DNA of 45,043 bases from a virus. The position numbers and the translations under genes were made by a program. Below the pieces are notes generated by a model, which saw only the letters and a list, made by a program, of their open reading frames with translations, was not told the origin of the DNA and searched no databases. Within the stretch, counting starts at the first letter, position 1. The number at the start of each line of letters is the position of its first letter. Shown here one piece after another: positions 6,321 to 12,875 of the stretch. The DNA lies in IMG/VR virus record IMGVR_UViG_3300036719_004797, positions 1-45,043 of that record, one strand, 5' to 3'.

Positions 6321-6367
6321 TACACCCGGAAGGGCTCGAACCTTCAACCTTCGGTTCCGTAGACCGA
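6321..6367 (-). other. attP: attP: copy of the 3' half of a tRNA-Arg(ACG) gene
   Basis: Read on the minus strand, these 47 bases fold as the 3' part of a tRNA. The anticodon stem TCGGT/ACCGA encloses the 7-base loop CTACGGA (anticodon ACG, arginine), followed by a 5-base variable segment, a T-arm GAAGG-TTCGAGC-CCTTC, the acceptor 3' strand CGGGTGT and discriminator A. The 5' half is missing: no ACACCCG-like partner lies in the 30 bases upstream. Next to an integrase gene this is the classic attP core that rebuilds the host tRNA 3' end upon integration. Confidence 0.85.
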
Positions 6368-6501
6368 TGCACTTCAAGGGGGGCAGGCCACCCGTAGGGA
6401 TTGTGTTGATTTTGCTTTCCAATTTTTTGATTGGGAGGGGAACGCACCACGCGGAAGGACTAGTCACCGCGAGGGAGTGACGCTACCTATATGGGCCACC
6501 C

Positions 6502-7404
6502 ATGATCCGCCACGTTGCCCCGCAGACCCTCGCCGACTACGTCGGCCACTACGCGCTCACCCATCCGCTCGACCGTGAGTCGCTGCGGCAGTATGAGATC
6601 GTCGTCCGCCTGCTCGACCGCTGGGCCGGGCATCACGTTCGCCTCGACGAACTCGACACGCAGCTCGTGTCCTCCTGGCTCGCCGACTACGGCCAGACCG
6701 TCAAGCCGAGCACGGCCCGTTCCAAGCGGCAGATGGTGTTATCGCTCTGGCGGTCAGCCGTGGATGACGGCCTCGTCGATCCGGTGTCGCTGATGCGGCG
6801 TGTCCGCCGCGTTCGCGTCCCGCACCAGGCCCCGGTGGCCTGGACGCGAGAGGAGATTGAGCGGTTATTGATCGCCTGTCGGTCGCTCCCGCGGTGGCAC
6901 CGCTGCGGGCTGCGGCGGGCGGAGTGGTGGGCACTTGCGATCCGGGTTGCCTATGACAGCGGCCTCCGTTGGGAGGACCAGGTCCGGCGATTCCGCGTCG
7001 ATCAAGTGACCGAGGACGGCCTTGTCGGTTGGGATCAGAACAAGACCGGACGGTATGTCGTGTTTCGCTTGAGCGACGAAACGATGGCCGCCTTGCGGGC
7101 CTCGCTCGTGCGATGCCCGCGGGAGTTGGTGACGCCGTGGATCGGTTCGCACGAGACATTCAACGACCAGGTCCGCACGCTGGTGCGTCGGGCCGGCGTC
7201 AGACGCGGGACGTGGAAGTGGATTCGCCGGACATCGGCTACCGACGTGGAGATTCAAGAGCCGGGATCGGCCGGGCGGCACCTCGGGCACGCTCCTGGCT
7301 CGAGGGTGGCCTACGCCAGCTACGTCGATCCCGTCCAGGTCGCCGCCGCCCGTCGCGGAGTGTCGCCGCGGCCGCTTTCGGTGCCGCCGGCGTCCGCCGG
7401 TTGA
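6502..7404 (+). CDS. int: Tyrosine recombinase (phage integrase)
   Basis: The 300-aa product has an N-terminal SAM-like core-binding domain (residues about 8-100) and a C-terminal catalytic domain. Expected active-site residues are Arg156 in SGLRW, Lys181 in NKTGRYVV, Arg242/243 (IRRTSAT), His263 in LGHAP and the nucleophile Tyr274 (YASYVDP). It should catalyse attP x attB recombination at a host tRNA-Arg gene, since attP lies 135-180 bases upstream. The ATG at 6502 is the first workable start; no good Shine-Dalgarno is visible. An AT-rich stretch (about 6403-6436, including CCAATTTTTTGATTGG) between attP and int could bind integrase or host bending factors. Confidence 0.92.
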   Translation: MIRHVAPQTLADYVGHYALTHPLDRESLRQYEIVVRLLDRWAGHHVRLDELDTQLVSSWLADYGQTVKPSTARSKRQMVLSLWRSAVDDGLVDPVSLMRRVRRVRVPHQAPVAWTREEIERLLIACRSLPRWHRCGLRRAEWWALAIRVAYDSGLRWEDQVRRFRVDQVTEDGLVGWDQNKTGRYVVFRLSDETMAALRASLVRCPRELVTPWIGSHETFNDQVRTLVRRAGVRRGTWKWIRRTSATDVEIQEPGSAGRHLGHAPGSRVAYASYVDPVQVAAARRGVSPRPLSVPPASAG

Positions 7405-7573
7405 TGCCTGTTTACCCATTGACAGTGGTGGTCAAGGGGCGTGCCATCGGACCGCGAATAGCGGTCCGATACGGACTTTGGGGGGTTTCCAGGCCGGTGC
7501 GCGCACGGAAAATGCCATCAGGTGGAGTTCGAAGCCGGGGGCCGCGACGTTTTCGCGGCCGGAAGGACCCACC

Positions 7574-7587
7574 CCCCACCGGTGGGG
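7574..7587. repeat. 14-bp palindrome, copy 1
   Basis: CCCCACCGGTGGGG is perfectly self-complementary. A second copy lies at 7651-7664, embedded in a larger inverted repeat. Confidence 0.85.
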
Positions 7588-7621
7588 ATTGCCACCTACA
7601 GGGGGGTCGCCCCCCCATGCG

Positions 7622-7637
7622 GAGTATTTCGATACTC
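7622..7637. repeat. Hairpin GAGTAT-TTCG-ATACTC containing the dispersed motif
   Basis: A perfect 6-bp stem closes a TTCG loop. The centre is one copy of TATTTCGAT (7625-7633). Two more copies of the 9-mer follow at 7672-7680 and 7705-7713, all in plus orientation. Confidence 0.8.
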
Positions 7638-7640
7638 ACA

Positions 7641-7671
7641 CTCGCGACCCCCCCACCGGTGGGGTCGCGAG
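7641..7671. repeat. Large inverted repeat with the second 14-bp palindrome
   Basis: CTCGCGACCCC (7641 onward) is mirrored by GGGGTCGCGAG around a CACCGGTG centre. As RNA or cruciform this is a very stable stem. No T-run follows on either side, so it is not a typical intrinsic terminator. Confidence 0.75.
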
Positions 7672-7791
7672 TATTTCGATAGGCGGCCGTCGGGCGGCCG
7701 CGAGTATTTCGATAGCCTGGCCGCTCGTGAGCTGGCATCCGACGCGAGCGGCACGTCGGCCGATGGCCGGGCGGCCTCACCTGCCCGACGT

Positions 7792-7875
7792 GCCCGGCCA
7801 GGTGAGCCCGGCCAGGTGAGCCCGGCCAGGTGAGCCCGGCCAGGTGAGGCCGGCCAGGTGAGGCCGGCCAGGTGA
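7792..7875. repeat. Six tandem 14-bp repeats
   Basis: The unit GCCCGGCCAGGTGA starts at 7792, 7806, 7820 and 7834, and the variant GGCCGGCCAGGTGA at 7848 and 7862, head to tail without spacers. A seventh, degraded copy begins at 7876. Confidence 0.92.
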
Positions 7876-7898
7876 GGCCGGGCGGCGGACCTGCCCGG

Positions 7899-7942
7899 CG
7901 GACCGATGGCGGACCGATGGCGGACCGATGGCGGACCGATGG
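7899..7942. repeat. Four tandem 11-bp repeats
   Basis: The unit CGGACCGATGG starts at 7899, 7910, 7921 and 7932. The 11-base period is about one helical turn. The ACCGATGG core resembles one half of the ACCGATCGGT operator-like palindrome in the downstream promoters. Confidence 0.92.
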
Positions 7943-8052
7943 CCGCCGGGCTCGAGCGTCGCCGCCGGCCGTCGGATTCTCACGAAACCAAGTGTCCACC
8001 ATGCCCGGCCGGCGCAGGGGTATAGGCGAAAAAGTTTTTTTGGGTTCAAGGC

Positions 8053-8081
8053 TTGACAGGCTATTTACCGATCGGTAGATT
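8053..8081 (+). promoter_or_regulatory. Promoter P1 with palindrome TACCGATCGGTA
   Basis: TTGACA (8053-8058), a 17-base spacer and TAGATT (8076-8081). The spacer contains the perfect 12-bp palindrome TACCGATCGGTA (8066-8077), overlapping the -10. A symmetrical A-tract/T-tract (8029-8041) upstream could be an UP element. It serves the 57-aa gene at 8108. Confidence 0.8.
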
Positions 8082-8107
8082 AGTGGCACCAACGGGAGAA
8101 AGTGAAA

Positions 8108-8281
8108 ATGGAAGACAAGCTGACGCCGAAGTTTGTGGCGGTTTTCGCGGCCTGGAACGGCCGGCCGATGGGACCGGAAGAGCTGGCCGGGCTCGAGCGT
8201 ATGACACAACAAGAGCTCGCCGAAAACTTTTTCTATCTCGCCGAAAAAATTAAGCTTGACCGCATTTTGGCCGATCGGTAA
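8108..8281 (+). CDS. 57-aa hypothetical protein, first gene of the right-hand region
   Basis: The ATG at 8108 follows GGGAGAAAGTGAAA and lies 26 bases after the P1 -10, so it has both a promoter and a Shine-Dalgarno. The protein reads MEDKLTPKFVAVFAAWNGRP and then GLERMTQQELAENFFYL, mixed helical and charged, with no recognised domain. Its last codons and stop (GCC-GAT-CGG-TAA) form part of promoter P2. It could be an early regulator, but that is only inferred from position. Confidence 0.65.
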   Translation: MEDKLTPKFVAVFAAWNGRPMGPEELAGLERMTQQELAENFFYLAEKIKLDRILADR

Positions 8282-8284
8282 TAT
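8256..8284 (+). promoter_or_regulatory. Promoter P2 overlapping the end of the 57-aa gene
   Basis: TTGACC (8256-8261), a 17-base spacer and TAATAT (8279-8284), with CCGATCGG (8271-8278) immediately before the -10. The expected start of transcription, about seven bases after the -10, falls on the A of the ATG at 8291, so the next gene is probably translated from a leaderless mRNA. Confidence 0.75.
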
Positions 8285-8290
8285 ACTGGC

Positions 8291-8878
8291 ATGAACACTA
8301 ATGAACACAAATCACGAGCGGCGGCCGCGGGCCTTGAATGGTCCGCAGTGCTCGCCGCCTACCGTGAGGCCCGCGGGCTCGAGGCCGCCGACGTTGAGCG
8401 TCGCCAGGCCTTCCGCCGCGACGCGTTCAAGGCTTCCAGCGGCGACGCTCATGGCGGACACTGGAAGGCCGCCAATCGTGCCGCGTTCACCGGCGGCGAC
8501 GCTACTTACGTCAAGGGCCTTGACGTGACGGCCGCCGACCGCGGCATGACAGCCGATGAGGTATTCGCGGAGCTGGCCGGCGACGCCCCGACACTCCGCC
8601 CGGCCGACGACGTGATGAGCGAAACGATTGACCGGCTCGCCGCGCTCGCCGCGTCGCCGGCCGACGACACGGCCGACATGGTGCCGCTCGTGGCCGCCGC
8701 GGCCGCCGCCGATATCACGGAGCAATGGCTTCGCCAACTCGTGAAAGCCGGCAAGGTCCGCGGCCGCAAGGCCGGGCGAAACTGGCTCGTTTCCGCCGCC
8801 GACGTGGCGTTTTTCCAGCGGCATCCGACGGCCGGACGCCCGCGTTTTCGCGTTTTTCAACAACCCGCCCCATTTTGA
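8291..8878 (+). CDS. Helix-turn-helix protein, probably leaderless
   Basis: The 195-aa product starts MNTNEHKSRAAAAGLEW. The C-terminal part (residues about 138-185) reads AAAAADITEQWLRQLVKAGK, VRGRKAGRNWLVSAADVAFF, the MerR/excisionase-type winged helix in which a turn-rich hairpin follows the recognition helix. The N-terminal 130 residues are Ala/Asp-rich with no known domain. It is the first larger gene of the right-hand unit and may regulate it. No Shine-Dalgarno is seen, and the ATG coincides with the predicted transcription start of P2. A downstream ATG at 8301 is out of frame. Confidence 0.7.
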   Translation: MNTNEHKSRAAAAGLEWSAVLAAYREARGLEAADVERRQAFRRDAFKASSGDAHGGHWKAANRAAFTGGDATYVKGLDVTAADRGMTADEVFAELAGDAPTLRPADDVMSETIDRLAALAASPADDTADMVPLVAAAAAADITEQWLRQLVKAGKVRGRKAGRNWLVSAADVAFFQRHPTAGRPRFRVFQQPAPF

Positions 8879-8945
8879 CCGTTCGAACATAACGCCCGAA
8901 CCCGGCCGCGGGCATCAACGGCCGGACAACCAGGAGCCCGAACCC

Positions 8946-9350
8946 ATGACCGCCTATCGCATCATTCGAACCCCCGACGCCCGCAGCCGCGGCGCGGTTT
9001 CATTCTTCGACGTGGAGCGCGTCGCGGCCGACGGCCGCCGCCAATGGATCGCCACAACCGATAACCGCGCCGAGGCTCGTGAGCTGGTACGCGGGCTCGA
9101 GGCGGACAACCAGGCCGCCCGCGACGCGTCCACGGCCGCCGAGCTGGCCGCCGCTCGTGACGCCGCCGACCGCCTACAGAATCGCCGCCGAAAGATCGCC
9201 GGCGGGCATCCGCTCGCCTGGAAGGGCTATCGCGCTACAGCCGGCCTTGCCGGCATGATCGCCGAGGCCCGCGATGCCGCCGCCGCCCGGCTTCGCGCCG
9301 CTCGTGCCGCCTACATGGCCGCCGACGCGGCCGCCGATTGCCGCTGGTAG
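8946..9350 (+). CDS. Hypothetical Ala-rich protein
   Basis: The 134-aa product opens MTAYRIIRTPDARSRGAVSF and carries a central, long Ala/Arg-rich helical region (AAELAAARDAADRLQNRR), then a short Trp-containing segment. It follows the conserved leader exactly. It has no recognised domain; a coiled coil is likely from composition. A small GC hairpin follows (9392-9410). Confidence 0.65.
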   Translation: MTAYRIIRTPDARSRGAVSFFDVERVAADGRRQWIATTDNRAEARELVRGLEADNQAARDASTAAELAAARDAADRLQNRRRKIAGGHPLAWKGYRATAGLAGMIAEARDAAAARLRAARAAYMAADAAADCRW

Positions 9351-9391
9351 CTGCGGCCCCCGGCCGCCGGCCGTGGCACAAGCCGCGGCCG

Positions 9392-9410
9392 GTGCCCGGC
9401 GGCCGGGCAC
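9392..9410 (+). terminator. Hairpin after the 134-aa gene
   Basis: GTGCCCGG-CGG-CCGGGCAC is a perfect 8-bp stem with a 3-base loop, 42 bases after the stop. No T-run follows, so it may be a pause, a weak terminator or an mRNA-stability element. Confidence 0.35.
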
Positions 9411-9455
9411 GTTGCCCGACCCCGAACCCGTGAACCCAACCAGGAGCCCGAACCC

Positions 9456-10409
9456 ATGACCGCCCGCACCACAACCCGCACCGCCCGCCCCGACGTGTAC
9501 CAGACCGTCACCGATTCAATCGTCGCCGCCCTCGAGGCTGGCAACGTCGCCCCCTGGCATAAGCCGTGGAAGGCCGGCCACGCCGCCGGGCCCGTGTCGC
9601 GCCCGCTCCGGAACAACGGCCAACCGTACCAAGGCGTAAACGTGCTCGTTCTCTGGATTGCCGCCGAGGCCGCCGGTTACACGGCCCCGCTCTGGCTTAC
9701 CTACAAACAGGCCGCCGAGGCCGGCGGCCACGTCCGGAAGGGGGAGAAGGGCACAACCGTTGTCTACGCGTCCACGTTCACGAAAGAGGAAACCCGCGCC
9801 GACGGCTCGACCGCCGAGCGGAAAATACCGTTTCTCAAAACCTACACGGTATTCAATGCAGAACAGTGTGACGGCTTGCCCGCACACTACGCGGCACAGG
9901 TCCCGCCGCCGGCCGGCGACGTGACGCCGCACGAGGCCGCCGCCGCTTTCGCCGCGGCCACCGGCGCCGACATCCGCGCCGGCGGTGCCCGCGCCTACTA
10001 CTCGCCGGCCGCCGATTACATCCAGGTCCCGCACGCGGCCACGTTTGAAACGGCCGAGGCGCACGCGTGCACGACGCTCCACGAGCTGGCGCACTGGACC
10101 GGCCACGCGTCGCGGCTTGCCCGCGACCTGGCCGGCAAGTTCGAGCGGCACGCGTACGCGGCCGAGGAACTGGTAGCCGAACTGGCCGCGGCTTTCCTGG
10201 CGGCCGACCTTGGCCTCGAGGCGAGCCCGCATCCGGAGCACGTCAACTACCTGGCCGCCTGGCTCGAGGTCCTCAAGAGCGACAAGCGTGCCATTTTCAC
10301 CGCGGCGAGCGCCGCCAGCCGGGCGGCCGCCTACCTGCACTCGCTGCAGCCGGGCGGAGCCGGCGACCAGGAGCCCGCCGAAACCGAGGCCGAACCCGTC
10401 GAGGCCTGA
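9456..10409 (+). CDS. ardC: ArdC-type antirestriction protein with zincin-like domain
   Basis: The 317-aa product has the ArdC N-terminal ssDNA-binding domain (residues about 12-145; GNVAPWHKPW, RNNGQPYQGVNVLVLW, KGEKGTTVVY, TVFNAEQCDG are typical). A metallopeptidase-like domain follows with HELAHWTGH (209-217) and the downstream helix AEELVAELAAAFL (about 235) supplying the third ligand Glu. Family members protect incoming DNA from type I and related restriction and were first known on conjugative plasmids. It is probably expressed early, matching the location behind promoters P1/P2. It follows the conserved leader. Together with the phage methyltransferase it suggests two layers of anti-restriction. 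Confidence 0.88.
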   Translation: MTARTTTRTARPDVYQTVTDSIVAALEAGNVAPWHKPWKAGHAAGPVSRPLRNNGQPYQGVNVLVLWIAAEAAGYTAPLWLTYKQAAEAGGHVRKGEKGTTVVYASTFTKEETRADGSTAERKIPFLKTYTVFNAEQCDGLPAHYAAQVPPPAGDVTPHEAAAAFAAATGADIRAGGARAYYSPAADYIQVPHAATFETAEAHACTTLHELAHWTGHASRLARDLAGKFERHAYAAEELVAELAAAFLAADLGLEASPHPEHVNYLAAWLEVLKSDKRAIFTAASAASRAAAYLHSLQPGGAGDQEPAETEAEPVEA

Positions 10410-10416
10410 CGCCGAC

Positions 10417-10448
10417 GCCGGGCCCGGCCAACGTCGGCCGGGCCCGGC
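10417..10448 (+). terminator. 13-bp-stem hairpin after ardC
   Basis: GCCGGGCCCGGCC (10417-10429) is the exact reverse complement of GGCCGGGCCCGGC (10436-10448), with a 6-base loop. No T-run follows. Each arm is itself nearly palindromic. A similar hairpin lies at 12740-12772. Confidence 0.45.
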
Positions 10449-10484
10449 AACCCACCACCACCACCAGCACAGGAGCCCGAACCC

Positions 10485-10724
10485 ATGACCGCCGCCCAAT
10501 TTTGCCGCCTGGCCTCACGTTACGCCGACCTGCCCGCCAACGTCCGCCGCACCGTGGACGCTCTGGCCCTTGCCGATTGGCCCGAGGCGGACCGCCACGC
10601 CGCCCGCGGCACCGACGCCCGCCGCGCGGCGGACCGTTTCCTCCTCGACCTGGACGCCGTCGGCGCCGCCGTCGGCCCGGCCCGCCCTGCAGCTGCCCGC
10701 ACGGTGCCCATGTTCGCCGATTAA
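10485..10724 (+). CDS. Small hypothetical protein
   Basis: The 79-aa product starts MTAAQFCRLASRYADLPANV and looks helical, with an acidic middle (DWPEADRHAARGTDARRAAD). It has the conserved leader and ends in TAA directly ahead of the A-tract that precedes promoter P3. No family is recognised. Confidence 0.6.
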   Translation: MTAAQFCRLASRYADLPANVRRTVDALALADWPEADRHAARGTDARRAADRFLLDLDAVGAAVGPARPAAARTVPMFAD

Positions 10725-10742
10725 AAAAAGTTTTCTCACCAC

Positions 10743-10771
10743 TTGACAGCGTATTTACCGATCGGTAATAT
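10743..10771 (+). promoter_or_regulatory. Promoter P3 with palindrome TACCGATCGGTA
   Basis: TTGACA (10743-10748), a 17-base spacer and TAATAT (10766-10771), with TACCGATCGGTA at 10756-10767. AAAAAAAGTTTT (10723-10734) lies just upstream, as in P1 and P4. It drives the gene at 10820. Confidence 0.85.
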
Positions 10772-10819
10772 ACACCAACCAACGCGGCCGAGGCCGCACA
10801 ACCCTAGGAGCCCGAACCC

Positions 10820-11398
10820 ATGCACCGCTTCCGCGTACTAGGAATCACCGACGCCGCCGGCCACTGTGAGCTATGCGGCACCTTCTGCCCCGCGCGACGC
10901 GTCGCCGTCGAGCTCGTTGACGTGGACGGCGCCACGACCGGTGACGTTCAATATTGGGGCGTCGTTTGTGCCGCCGAGGCCCGCAGCGGCCGCCGCGATG
11001 CGACCATCGCCCGCCAGCTCCGCCAGGAGGCCGAGCACGCCGGCGAGTATGACGCCGCCGGCCGCCCGCACGCCGGCCGCCGCTCGAGGCCGACCGTCCG
11101 CCGGCAGTCCCGCCGCGAGGCCGCCGCGGCCGCCGCGGCCGCCGCAACCGAGGCCCGTATCGTATGGGCCCGCACCGCCTCGAGCGTGCCGGCCGGACTC
11201 ACGGCCGAGGCCGCCGCAGAGTATCGGTACCGGCAGGCCGGCCGCCGGCCAGAGTGTAGCTACCTCACGGCCAACAGCGCCGGCCACCTGGCCGCGGTCG
11301 ATCGCACCGACCCGGCAGACGTGGCGCGGTTCGTCGCGGCCGGTTTCACTTACGAGGCCTGGCTCGAGTTGCCGCTCTCCGAACCCGCGGCCGCATGA
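10820..11398 (+). CDS. Hypothetical protein with a possible zinc knuckle
   Basis: The 192-aa product begins MHRFRVLGITDAAGHCELCG; CELCGTFCPARRVAVEL and a later GVVCAAEA give four cysteines that could bind zinc. A long Arg/Ala-rich helical stretch (residues about 60-112, including an octa-Ala run) follows, and then a small domain ending FTYEAWLELPL. It is the first gene behind promoter P3 and has the conserved leader. The function is unknown; nucleic-acid binding is possible. Confidence 0.6.
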   Translation: MHRFRVLGITDAAGHCELCGTFCPARRVAVELVDVDGATTGDVQYWGVVCAAEARSGRRDATIARQLRQEAEHAGEYDAAGRPHAGRRSRPTVRRQSRREAAAAAAAAATEARIVWARTASSVPAGLTAEAAAEYRYRQAGRRPECSYLTANSAGHLAAVDRTDPADVARFVAAGFTYEAWLELPLSEPAAA

Positions 11399-11500
11399 CG
11401 GCCGCCCCCCGCGTGCCTGGCCGCCTGGCCGGGCCCGCCGGGGCCGGCCGACTTCCGACCGACCCGAACCCATGACCCATAGAACCAGGAGCCCGAACCC

Positions 11501-12019
11501 ATGAGCACGACAACCACCACCACCGCCCGCCACGCCCACACGCCCGGCCCGTGGCGGCACAACCCGAAAACCGGCCACGTCATCCTAAACGGCTCCGCCA
11601 GCTACGCCGTCCGCGATCGCACGGCCGACGACGGCGACCCGCCACGATTCAATCCCGCCGACGTGCAACTGATGGCGGCAGCGCCCGAGCTGCTCGCCGC
11701 CGTCGAGGCGGCCGTGCAAATGCTCGACCGCTGGTCGCACGTCGCTGGAAACGAGCTGACAGAGACAACCCGCAGGGACCTGGCGGCCGCCTGGCTCGCC
11801 GGCCGCCAGGCCATCCAGGCCGCGACCCGCCGCCGCAGCTTGTGGAGCGTCACGGCAATCGTCGAGGAATGGAATCCGGCCACCGGCGACTTCGACGAAA
11901 TCGACCTGGACCACGAAACGCGAGCATACGACGCCGAAGAAGCCGAGGACGACGCCCGCAACAGATGGAGCGACCACGGCTATAGCCCCGACCGCGTGAA
12001 GGTCCGCCGCATCGACTGA
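11501..12019 (+). CDS. Hypothetical phage protein of the HTPGPW type
   Basis: The 172-aa product contains HTPGPWRHNPKTG near the start and FNPADVQLMAAAPELLAAV in the middle. The combination of T-P-G-P-W with a downstream A-x-x-I/L-M/I-A-A-A-P-E-L-L is widespread in phage early regions, but the function is unknown. The second half (WSVTAIVEEWNPATGDFDEI) looks like a separate small domain. It uses the conserved leader; a short upstream frame from the extra leader copy at 11471 ends in a TGA that overlaps its ATG. Confidence 0.65.
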   Translation: MSTTTTTTARHAHTPGPWRHNPKTGHVILNGSASYAVRDRTADDGDPPRFNPADVQLMAAAPELLAAVEAAVQMLDRWSHVAGNELTETTRRDLAAAWLAGRQAIQAATRRRSLWSVTAIVEEWNPATGDFDEIDLDHETRAYDAEEAEDDARNRWSDHGYSPDRVKVRRID

Positions 12020-12126
12020 CCCGGCCGCCCCTCCCCCGGCCCCGGCATCCGCCGCGGCCGGCCAGGGGGATGCCGGCGACGCTCGCCGACTCCCGAACCC
12101 ATAGCCCCAACCAGGAGCCCGAACCC

Positions 12127-12411
12127 ATGACCACGAACCCGCAGACTTTCCCGCACGGCGCGACGCTCGAGCACACGACGACCGCAGGCTACGAAATCCG
12201 CCGCCGCGGCCGCTTGGTCGGACGCGTGCATATCCGCACGACCGCCCGCAGCCGTTGGTCCGCCGACATTTTCGCCTATGACGGTTTCGCCTGGACGCTC
12301 GACCGCCGCACGCCGGCGGCCACGCTCCGCGAGACTCGCGACGCCGTCCGAGACTACGTCGCCGCCTACGACCGCTTCGCCTACGTCGCTTCCGGCGACT
12401 GCCACCGATAA
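12127..12411 (+). CDS. Small hypothetical protein
   Basis: The ATG at 12127 directly follows an exact leader. The 94-aa product (GATLEHTTTAGYEIRRRG ... ADIFAYDGFAWTL ... DYVAAYDRFAYVA) is rich in aromatics and beta-prone. No family is recognised. Confidence 0.6.
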   Translation: MTTNPQTFPHGATLEHTTTAGYEIRRRGRLVGRVHIRTTARSRWSADIFAYDGFAWTLDRRTPAATLRETRDAVRDYVAAYDRFAYVASGDCHR

Positions 12412-12464
12412 CCCAGCCCGAACCCATAGCCCGAACCCAACCCCCAACCACGGAGCCCGAACCC

Positions 12465-12731
12465 ATGCCCGCCTATGCCATCGTGAGCAACTACGCCGGA
12501 AAGACTATGGACCACGTCGAATATCCCCGCCGGTGCCGCCGCATGAGCGAGGCTGAACTACTGTTCACGATTGCCGACTGCCGCGAAAGCCTGGCCGCCT
12601 GGCCCGACTGCCCGCAGGCCGATTACTACCAGGACGAAATCCTTTACGCGGCGGCCGAGCTGGCCCGCCGTGAGCGAGGCGGGAAGCGCCGCCGGCCGAT
12701 CGCCGAGCACGCCGCCGGCCTCGAGGAATGA
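12465..12731 (+). CDS. Small hypothetical protein
   Basis: The 88-aa product has EAELLFTIADCRESLAAWPD and YYQDEILYAAAELARRERGG, likely two amphipathic helices. The leader has one mismatch (CGGAG). A segment of this kind (short acidic helix, Y-x-D-E-I/x-x-E-L) is seen in several unannotated phage early proteins, but I cannot assign a role. Confidence 0.6.
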   Translation: MPAYAIVSNYAGKTMDHVEYPRRCRRMSEAELLFTIADCRESLAAWPDCPQADYYQDEILYAAAELARRERGGKRRRPIAEHAAGLEE

Positions 12732-12739
12732 CCGCCGAA

Positions 12740-12772
12740 CCGGGCCCGGCCGGACAACCTGGCCGGGCCCGG
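12740..12772 (+). terminator. 12-bp-stem hairpin
   Basis: CCGGGCCCGGCC (12740-12751) pairs with GGCCGGGCCCGG (12761-12772) around a 9-base loop, right after the 88-aa gene. No T-run follows. It is near-identical in arms to the hairpin after ardC. Confidence 0.45.
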
Positions 12773-12841
12773 CCAACCCACGGACAACCCAGCCCGAACC
12801 AATGACCAACCATCGCACAACCCAGCCCGAACCCCGCCGGC

Positions 12842-12870
12842 TTGACCGCCGTGGCCGATCGGCAATAATT
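12842..12870 (+). promoter_or_regulatory. Promoter P5-type, upstream of a leaderless HTH gene
   Basis: TTGACC (12842-12847), then GCCGATCGGC (palindromic) and an AT-rich -10 (AATAAT/ATAATT at about 12864-12870). The ATG of the next gene, at 12876, lies at the expected transcription start, as for P2. Confidence 0.6.
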
Positions 12871-12875
12871 CACCC

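Larger units (their letters stand above)
7405..8052. other. Non-coding locus rich in inverted and tandem repeats
   Basis: No convincing gene lies here. It holds two CCCCACCGGTGGGG palindromes, three copies of the TATTTCGAT motif, six tandem 14-mers, four tandem 11-mers and a final A-tract/T-tract (8029-8041) before the first right-hand promoter. A frame open on the minus strand over most of the region consists of translated repeats and is not credible. The density of sites suggests a control, origin, partition or recombination locus. Confidence 0.7.

Noticed and set aside
6321-6395. A complete tRNA-Arg gene
   Set aside because: Only the part from the anticodon stem to the discriminator base is present; the 5' acceptor strand and D-arm are absent, so it is an attP copy.
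7792-7942. CRISPR array
   Set aside because: The repeats are directly contiguous without spacers and no cas gene is present.
7412-8308. A 298-aa minus-strand gene over the repeat locus
   Set aside because: Its sequence is the translation of tandem repeats and palindromes, with no start signal and no domain.
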